NCBI RefSeq assembly: GCF_004798865.1
Contig: NW_025335761.1
Coordinates: forward strand, 23,871,687-23,935,686
DNA from: Varanus komodoensis
Taxonomy: Eukaryota; Chordata; Lepidosauria; Squamata; Varanidae
Length of the DNA stretch: 64,000 nucleotides
Reading direction: 5' to 3'
Shown: positions 47,801 through 57,600 of the stretch, piece by piece
Layout of the letters: each line of letters begins with the position of its first letter
Position numbering within the stretch: position 1 is the first letter of the stretch
The notes under the pieces: model-generated
Database searches by the model: none
Told to the model about the DNA's origin: nothing
Seen by the model: the letters and a program-made list of their open reading frames with translations, nothing else
Program-made: the position numbers and the translations under genes

Positions 47801-50800
47801 AACACAGAAGGACTCGTTTCAGATTGAGCTGTAAGATGTAGCATTACAGAATTAGGTATTTAGTTTAAAATCATCTATCATTAAAGTAACTGAATTGTAA
47901 CTTTACAAATACTGTGAAGAAACAGAAATCTGATTGAAACTGGACGTATTAAGTAATTATTACTCTACCTGATCCGGGTGTTGAGTTAATGTTAAAAATG
48001 CTACTTGGGAGCAATTCAAGACCCATATTATGCCTGATAGATCGTCTTTTCTTGTTAGAGAAGCCTTGACAGGAATCAGTGGGATGTTTACGCTTAAAAT
48101 TTGGCGTAATAATCACTGGAGTCACTGATGGAAAAACTGTAAAGAAAGTGACAGCTACAATAAAAGCCTTCAAATGGTAAACAAACTCACAAAATACAGC
48201 AGTTGCATAGTTGAAACACAGGGCTTCATATTTTCAGTAGCGGTTAGATCATGTTCAGCATTTATTTTAATGCATGAGAGCATCACAGCAGTAGAGATTA
48301 ATAGAAAGCATAAGTAGAAACATTTTAATATAGTAGCTGCCCACTTCCTCCTAAAGTGAGTAATGTGAACATCCAGGAAAAAAGGCCCAGAAATCTCTGG
48401 AGGGAAATTCATCCCATGGCTAGAAACAAAAAGGACGTTTCAGAAAATTTTGATGCTCAATGAAATCCATTTTACTATAACAAATGATTCAGTAATTCTG
48501 TACAATTAAACTATTCCGTATTAGGTAACTAGGGACAGATCAGTTAGATAGGGTGAATGTCACTCACCTGTTGTGTACACCATGATAACTAGAATGCAGG
48601 CTTCATATGTCTTGTCATTTAATTGTGCAAGCATTGCACTGTGGCTTAACTGTGAGTTGTTAACCATGAACAACACTGAGTTGTTAACCAGTTGTTAACC
48701 ATGAACAACACTGAGTTCAAAACCTAACAACAAACAGAGGGCTGGTTTTCATGACGTCATCTCACTGTAGGGAAAATAGCCCACAATTAGCCAGAGTAAG
48801 TGCAGCTGGCATTTTGAAGGTGCAACCTTGGATTGGGAAATCAGTAGTTTCGATATGTCGCATGAACCCAACCATCATGGGTTAATCAATGATTAAACAA
48901 CCCACCCACTTTTAACCATCAATTTGTAGTTGGCTTTACTGTAGATTGTTTAACCCTTTGTTTAACTCATGATAGCAAGATCTGCACAATGGAACTCCTG
49001 ATTGAAGTTCATATTCCAAACAGCATATTCAAAACAGCAGCTGCACACACTAATTGTGAGTTAATTAATGCAAGATAATCCATAGTGTCATGCAAATGAA
49101 CTGTGGTTCATGGGTTCTTTTCTTAGCTTGTTCATGGTCAGCAAGCCACTCAAAGCACAACACAAACTCTACTGTGAGATGAGAGGCCTGCTGCAGACCT
49201 GACTCATCTGTCAAATGAACTAGCAAAAATAAGAATGACGATGCCTTATAATCCAAATCATATTGTTCACAACTCTGAAAAGACTCAAAATGGTCAAGTA
49301 TTGGAGTTATGCCTTGTTAGGTGGCTTTAAAGCTTTTTTTCTGAAATAACTATTGTGGTTTCCAGATGACTTAAAGTACTCGAAGTGTCTGTTTACAAGA
49401 ATTGAACTGCTGCAGCCGTGAAACCACTGTACAAGAATGAACACAGTCTGCAGGTTAATGGATCCTGCAGCAGTTGGGAATGGGCTGAAGTGCTTATTTC
49501 TGGAATAGAGGAAGGTCAGTAGAGTTTGCAGAAGGAAACTCTGCTCACTTATGTTGCTCTCAAAATTACTGGGGTTTTTCTGGTGGAAGTGCTAGTTCCT
49601 GCTTGTGGTGGGTCCTGCTAGCACACCAGAAACAGTTAGAATGTACAAGTAATGCAGATACTGCCTCCTTTTTCATATACTTTGTTTTTTCATATACTCA
49701 CTTTCCTAATGTTTTGCTATAAACATGTTTTTCTTCTGCATCTACATGAAAAAGTTTGTTTCAAATGATACTACTAAATTAATTCTAGAAGTCTATAATA
49801 TGTATTTGGGAGTACGTTTCACTGAACTCAGTGTGACTTACTTCTGTATAAACAAATGTAGGATTGCACTGTTAGGCTGTGATCCTACATGCACTTATGT
49901 GTCATAGTTCCTTCTGAGTAAATGCATAAAGTGGCCCAAGACATTAGCAGAAGATACCAAAATCTTTCTGATTCCCTATTTCCTCATCTATTAGAAAAAA
50001 TTGGGGAAAAAATACTATTTCCATATTTTCTAGAAACTTCAACCTCTCCCTGAAAATGCATTATTTGCAATTAAAGGGAAAAATTTCTCATTGTCAAATT
50101 TAGGGGAGGAGTAATGTTTCTGAAGCAGCATTTAGTCAAGCTGAGAGCACTTCTTTAGTAGTTACCATGGCTGAATAATGCAACCCAACAGCACCCAAGC
50201 TTTAGTATGCAACAACAAAAGCAGCCCAGTTTCTAAATGTGTAACTCAGACCTTTAATGCAACAGCAAGTCTAAGGAAGAATGCAAGCTAGTCAGCACTG
50301 AAGACTTATTTGTATATCTGCTGCATGCTGCAAGTTAGCCTGTTGTGGAGCACAAGTCTTAAGGACATGGTATGAAGTGCTTCATGCAAATGCACTATAC
50401 CTACCATGCCTGTCTCTCTGAGGTGTAATGGAAGGTGTTCTGTTAGATTTAAGTTTATTCAGAGCTCCACTAACCATACCTGAAATTGAAGACACACCAA
50501 GCAATAAAGCTTAATAGGAATCTTAAGTTGTTCCATTTCTAAATATGGAAACTGATTTTATTATACAAAGGATAAAGGATGGCTTCTTAGTAGTACATCT
50601 ATTTTTATCGCCAAGATAAAAGTCAATTTGGCAAAACACTGCTGTTATTTATGTGATGAAACATGATCCTTGGAAAATTACAGTTTCAATGTGATGAACT
50701 TCTACTTGTGCTGACAGAGATGTGGTGATCTGCATATGATATCTGTAAGTTTTTGAACTAACACAGATGTACTTATGTAAGGATCTCGCTCCCTCTTTAG

Positions 50801-53800
50801 CAGATTTATGTGAGTCCCATGAGTTGGAAAATGCCAACAGAAGGAAATAATTCACTAAAACCTATACTCATTAAGTTTCTAAAATATATTTTATCAAGTG
50901 ATGCACAAATCCTGACATGCTTCAATCATCCCCTTTTACTTATTTTTATGAGATTACCTGGAAGATACAATATATTTTCCTTCTACTTTAACCCCTTCAC
51001 TCTATCCATTAAGGCAAAGGAAAAAAAAGGAAGAGAAGGCATTCCATGTGACAACATGTTGAGATCCCAGTAGAAGTGGGCACAAAGATTTCACACATTT
51101 GGACTAACGAAGAAAGAAATATAGGTTCAGGGTAAAACAAAATGCATAATATGCAAGTTTGACATATCAGCATACATTAAACAACTTAGATATAAAAATA
51201 CAAACACAGAATCATTTCTGGTTCAATGTCGCACTATTCCGTAGATTTAAAAGCAAATTTGAGACCATTACTCTAAAAAAAAAAAACCAACAACAACTGA
51301 AGAACAACCCTACACACTTCAAATTCTTACTGATAATCTGCAATTGCATACTACAAAATGTGTATTATTTATCTAACAGCAGTAGTAAAATATTAAATAT
51401 ATCACTCTTATATTTGCACATTGCAATGTCAACTATGTTAGAAAGTTATGTCAGTAAAGGTGGTATGAGATGAGTGCCTTTGTAGTGGTCAGCGTGTTGG
51501 ACTCAAGTCATCACCTGGTCATGTAACTCACTGGATGACTTTGGGCTAGTCCTGGACCTGCAGCTTAACATGCCTCCAGGGTTATAGAAAAATAAAGTTT
51601 AGGACTCAAAGGCAACTAACTCTCTTTATAACCTATGGCCAAATAATCCAATTGGATTAATTATCAGAGGGAGGAGCCAGGGATCTTTACACGAGTAAAT
51701 CAACCACTATCATTAATTAGACTGAGGACTGACTAGTTCGTCAAATTTGATTGAAACTATGCACCAATCAAAAGTCAGAACTGTTTAGAACTGGTTGGAA
51801 GCTTTGTTCTAAAGGACATCAAGGGACGCTTTTAAGGAGAAAGACATTGATTTAGTTAAACGAATTTAATTCTGTTATTGTAAATATACATCTATAATCA
51901 AGAGTTAAGTAACCTGCCCCCAGGATACAAGTCACACACTTATTAACATAAACACACTTAATTTAGTTTAGTAATTTGAAAAGTTAAAGTTTTATATAAA
52001 TATGAACCAAGTTTTAAAAAGCCACCAGCATTTCCAAAGGAATTGTACTCACCTCCTATGCTCCGTCTTCTGTTTCTTGTGTGTTCACCAGGAGTTACAA
52101 CTTCATTTTCTTCATATTCTTGCAGCAAAGGAAAAGCAACAGGATCATCAATACCAAGCATAGCAGGTAACTTTTCCAGGATAAACTTTGGTATATGCCC
52201 TGAAATAAAAAACAGTCAAACAGTATATCAATATTTATTTATGAATACTTATACAATTTATTTAAAAATGCATGCATTCATTCCCTCAGCATCACCTTAC
52301 CTATATCTTCTGCATGATCAATCAGTGTCTGGAGAACTGCAGCCTGCAAACGAAGTTTCCTCTCTGTATGAGCTGACATTTTGTCGGTTTCACTTGATTG
52401 CAAGAGATTTGGAGCAAAAATTACTGCCAGGTTGCTACTGTCCATTTTGTTCTCAACAGATCTGGGGAGTGGGTGGGAAGGGAATCCAAAAACCGAATAG
52501 TGTCAGAAGTTTCAAACTTACTCTGAAATCTTAACTGCATTCATCTAAAACTAACTGTTAAATCTATTGGCCAAACTCCTAATCAATATTGCACTTGGCA
52601 AACTCTTATTCACAGGCTAGCTACTATACATGTGATACTCCAGCTGTTGTGTGAGGTGAAAGGGTTTAAATTAGTACAGCTATTATTTGCTTTTCTTTTG
52701 ACTAAAGGTTATGACTTAAAGTGAAAGATTTTGGATTAATGAATACTTGAACTTTTTAAACCAGTGGGATTGTTTAATAGTAATTTTCAACTGTATGTCT
52801 TCCATATTTAAGGCTTATATAAGTTATATGCATATATTTTTATGATTTTTAAATACAGGTATGCACTATAAAGTTTAGAATCTTTAAACACATTATTCAT
52901 TTTCTTTAAAGCATTTCATGCTATATGAACTTTCTGGAGTGCTTCAACAAACAGGGTTTTTCAAAGCACCAGGAGACTTGCCTCAGTCCTGTGGTTTGAA
53001 GTACAATGTAACCTATGAGCAGTTAGACACAAGAACCTCAGAGGCGGCCGGGGTTCCGGTTACAGAGGGACTCCCCTTCATGAAACACATTGGTGTAGGA
53101 ACAGATAGAAGGGAAGGTGGGGTGTAGACTAAGTATTTTTAATTGTTGCATTTAAACTTACATGGTAACCTGAGGATGTCACCTACAGTTAAATAAAAGT
53201 ATAGGCAAGAAACCAAGCAACATAATTTGTTGTAGGAGAAAAGTTTTACATTTATAGCTCAGTGTCAATGAAGAGAAATGGAACATTTTGGTTACTAAAT
53301 TTTCAATGAAGCATTTCCACTGCTAAAAACACATTGTCATATGTTTATTAATAAAATCCTCAGATATTAATCCACTGTGAAATTTGGACAGTACAATCTT
53401 TATTATTGTAATTAACATTATACAGCTGTCTGTCCATAGGAAGCATTGCATACAATCCACAGATCTTTGAGTGTGGTAACATTATTATGTCAGCATTTTT
53501 CTGTGACTGTTTTTTTTCTTTATGTTTAAAGGATGTAAGGAACTGTCTACTATCAACTTGCAAATACATAAAGTACATGACAAATAAATTAAAATACATT
53601 TCCAGATAAAGGCATGAACCTAATAGAAACCATATTAAATGGGTCTCATTCGGTTGTCCCCCCTCATCAAATATTACAGTTCAACTATTTTGAAGCTATT
53701 GAAAAAAAGATTTTACAATGTGTGCTTTATATCATGTTAATTCTATAAGTAAAAGGAAGCTATATCAGACCCTAATTGATTCAAGGCATTGGAAATATTT

Positions 53801-54617
53801 GTAATTCCTTTCTTTCCCCATAATACCCACTTCCAGCCAGGAGTCTCGCAACCATGGTAGTTCTCTTTCAGGAATATTGCAGAGAGTTGATCAGAAGCGC
53901 AAGACTCATGACATCCTCAGTTTACCTTAGAGACACCTTCTTGAGAAACTTGAAAAAATATCTGAGCGCATCAGTTGTCTTGTCATTTACAAGACATGAG
54001 AGCAGCAGCGTGGCAGACTTCTTCTTCTCACTATCTAGCTGTTGAGCCTTGATTAGAGCTTCTTGCAGGTCACTTGGGAGAATGGGCTCTGGCAATTCTC
54101 TAAAGAACTGCTTCAGAAGTCCTGCAACATCACATGGCTGAGCAGTAGACAGGCAGTCTTCACCTTGGTCCAATTTACTCTAGCAGGGAAGAAAACATAG
54201 ACATTGTTCCTATAGGTTGAAGCCACACTGAAAGAAACTTCTGAAGAAAAGAACTTTAAGGGAAAAGCATGCAGAATCAAATCTGCTGTGTTATTTAAAG
54301 GCATATTTGCATGAACCATTTTGACAATTTAATTTGCTCTGTCATAGATTTATGGGCGGAGGTTTTTTATTTTTACTTTTTGAACATTCTGCCTAGCAAT
54401 ATCAGGCATTGTATTTATAATGATATGTTGTTAGCATCGCAACAAGACACAAGAAATAGTAGTATATACCTTTAATGTTCTTAAGCGAACAAATGATCCA
54501 GATTTTCTGAAGAGCCCTTCAGTATGAATGTGTTCTTCCAAGTATTTACAAGCATCAACTAAAAAACTGAATTCAAATAGAAAAAGAATCAGCCTGACAT
54601 TAAGAATTCAGTATGTC

Positions 54618-54652
<35 letters not shown>

Positions 54653-57600
54653 GTGTGAGTACAGACCAAATATGACAAGGTGACATATTTAATAAACCAT
54701 CATGTTTTTCATATTGTAAATGTTAAGCATATTAAAATACAAAATACAACCTGAAATTCTGGTCAACAAAGTGGGTTTTGATCAGCAAGAAGGGCCCATT
54801 CTACAGCTTCCCCACTTCTCACTCATAGCTTGAAAAAAACAAGATGCTAATCTTTTGTCTTCATCATCTCCATTAAGTAACCTCAACACAACTATGAGAC
54901 AGACAAAAGATCTCTCCTGTTGTGAGATGTCATCGTATCCCAGTGCTTGAACCAGTATACAGTGTTACAATTTCTTCCTCTCTAGTCAAGATACATGAGA
55001 ATTACCCTTCCCTCACTCTAACCTTGGAGTATGTTTGTTTGAGAAGCAGTTCAGGATATGACTGATGAGATTACCTTTACTGCACATCCTATCAAAATAA
55101 AACATATGATTCAAAATTGAAGTTGACATATTTGTGAACAGAAGATCCTAATTATGTCAAATATTCATTATATTACATACTTTACCTACCAAGGTATACT
55201 GCCATATTCAGGCACAACCTGATGAGGTAATTCATGAAGAGGTATTCCAAAGACTCTGCCCTAAGGAAAATAACAACATTTAAATATGACTGTTTAGAAA
55301 AAATATATTTTAATAAGTAGTATAAAAAGAAACAGTCTCCTAATACTTATGAATTTATCCATTTTAACCACACTATCATTTTTAACTCCACTATGCACCA
55401 CTATTAATCATTAGCAAATTAAATTGCAGTATGCAAGTAATGTACTCTGGTCTGGACACAAATCTGGTGAAGGCCCCCAGTATGAGCCAAAGCTAGCAGT
55501 TTGTGGGGGGTAATCAAATGACAATTTTACAAAGAGTTTAGAGTGTAATCAAACATCTTAATCTACTATATTAAGTACATTCATTCATGTCAAATATAGA
55601 TTCCTAGAGAGAGAACCAGTATGGTGTAGTGATTAAGAACATGGGTCTGGGACTTAGGCGATCTGGGTTCTAGTTCTCACTCAGCCACAGACCCAACTGG
55701 GTGACTTTAGGCCAGTCAGACTCAGACCAACCTACCTCACAGGGTTGTTGTTGTGGGGACAAGACTGGGAGCAGGAGGAAGAGAATGACTAAGCCACTTT
55801 GAATTATTTAAAAAAGAAAAAGGTGGAATATAAATCTAAAAAAATGCTTATTAGTTTACTGTTTTGCCCTATACCTAAGAGTGCCTATCTTAAGCTAAGA
55901 TGGCATATTATAGATACAGAAAAATGCTAAATCATATGTATTAAAAAGAGAAAAATGAGTTTTACATAAACATTCAAGTCCAGCATTCTACTCATACATC
56001 AGCTGCCCACAAGAAACACACAAGCGGGGGCATGAGACCAACAGCACAGCCACATCTGCATTCTTCAGCAACTAGTGTAATTACACAGGCACACTGCTTT
56101 TGATACTAGAGGATGCAAACAGATATTGGTACTACTAGTCTTTAATGGCCTCATCCTCCATGACTTTGCCTGGTTCCCTTTTAAAGCCATCCAGACTGGT
56201 ACATATCACTACACTGTATTGCAATGAATCTCTTCATTTAACTATGCAAACTCATGGAATGACCGTACGTTCTAGAATGTCTCCTTTTCCATTTCCTCCA
56301 TGCCAGACATATTTCTGTACATCTCTATGCTTCACCTTACTCACCATGTTAATAAACCAACCCATTTCAGATGTTGTAACTTTTTCTCATATGGGAATTC
56401 CTTCAGATGCTTGATCATTTTAACTGCCCTGTTCTGCATCTTCCCCAATCTATAATATTCTTTTTAGGTCCTATCCAACTGCAAGGCACTCCACTGACAA
56501 AACATCAGCCCACAAGTGAGTTAAGGAACTAGGTGAGGAGAAGGTAACTCCTATGTTTTTTTATGGCTAGATCTACATTAATTACCAAGGTAAACAAGCT
56601 CATTATTTGATTAAGCCAGGACAAGGGTGCAGCAAAAGGGAAAAACCCTGGAAGGATAACCCCTTGCAAACCTATAGGTGGGAGTGGAATTCCAGAGAAG
56701 CCTAGCAGGACAGTACAACTCCAGCAGCCTTGCTCAGGCAGAGGTGAAATTTCTTGTCCTAAATGACTGTGCTCTGGAACAGTTGGTCATGGAATTGTCC
56801 AGAGGGGATGTAATCCTGGATTTAATCCTAGGTGGAATTGCCTAGGACACAGTATAAGATGTAAGTGTTGTTGAACAAATTGGAAAGTGGGACCAAACTA
56901 TCAGATTTAATATACAATTAGGTGGATTATTGCTAAAGAGATCCAAAGAAGTTGTATTTGACTTCAAAAGAGGAAACTTCTCTAAAATGAAGGAACTAGT
57001 TAAAAATAAGTTGAAGAGTGAAGAGGATTGTATCCCTTCAAATTACTTGGAGGTTATTCAGAGTCACAACAGAGACACAGCTGTGTACTACATGGTTGGA
57101 AAAGTAGCAGGAAGTCAACCAGTATGGTTAAGGAAGAGAGTAAAGAAAGCTTAGGAGATGATTTCCTTCAAGAAATGGAAATCTTGCCCAAATCAGGAAA
57201 ACACAAAAACTTGCATAAGGGGGATACAAGCAGACAACAAGTTAAAAAAAAAAAAAAACTTTGAGGAGCATATTGCTAACAACATCAAGAGCAACAATAA
57301 AGAATTCTTGAGAAAAAAATCATTAAGAGAGGCAGTTGGATTACTGGATGATGATGGAATTAAGGGAGCACTAAAGGAGGTTACAGAAATGTAGGGAAAT
57401 GGAAAGAATTCACAGCTGAAGATACAGATATCTGCTCCTGAACTGATGTAATCAAGAAGGGAGTCTGAGGAATTAAGGCAGATAGTGACAAAGATTAAAT
57501 TCTCAACTTTACTGACAAACTGAACATTAATAAACCACCAGCCCAGATGGTATTCATTCTAGAGTTGTTAAACAGCTCAAATATAAATATGCTGATCTTC

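Larger units (their letters stand above)
48137..50404 (-). other. ARHGAP11A: ARHGAP11A intron between exons 7 and 8
   Basis: It holds the GTTAACCATG repeat cluster (48630-48965) and a MITE-like repeat (49785-49935). Otherwise nothing recognised. Confidence 0.6.

Noticed and set aside
52043-52534. 163-codon plus-strand ORF
   Set aside because: It is the opposite strand of ARHGAP11A exons 5 and 6, which are certain.
55612-55845. Possible tRNA gene from A and B boxes
   Set aside because: No tRNA cloverleaf; the body and tail are those of a SINE, and several copies exist in the window.
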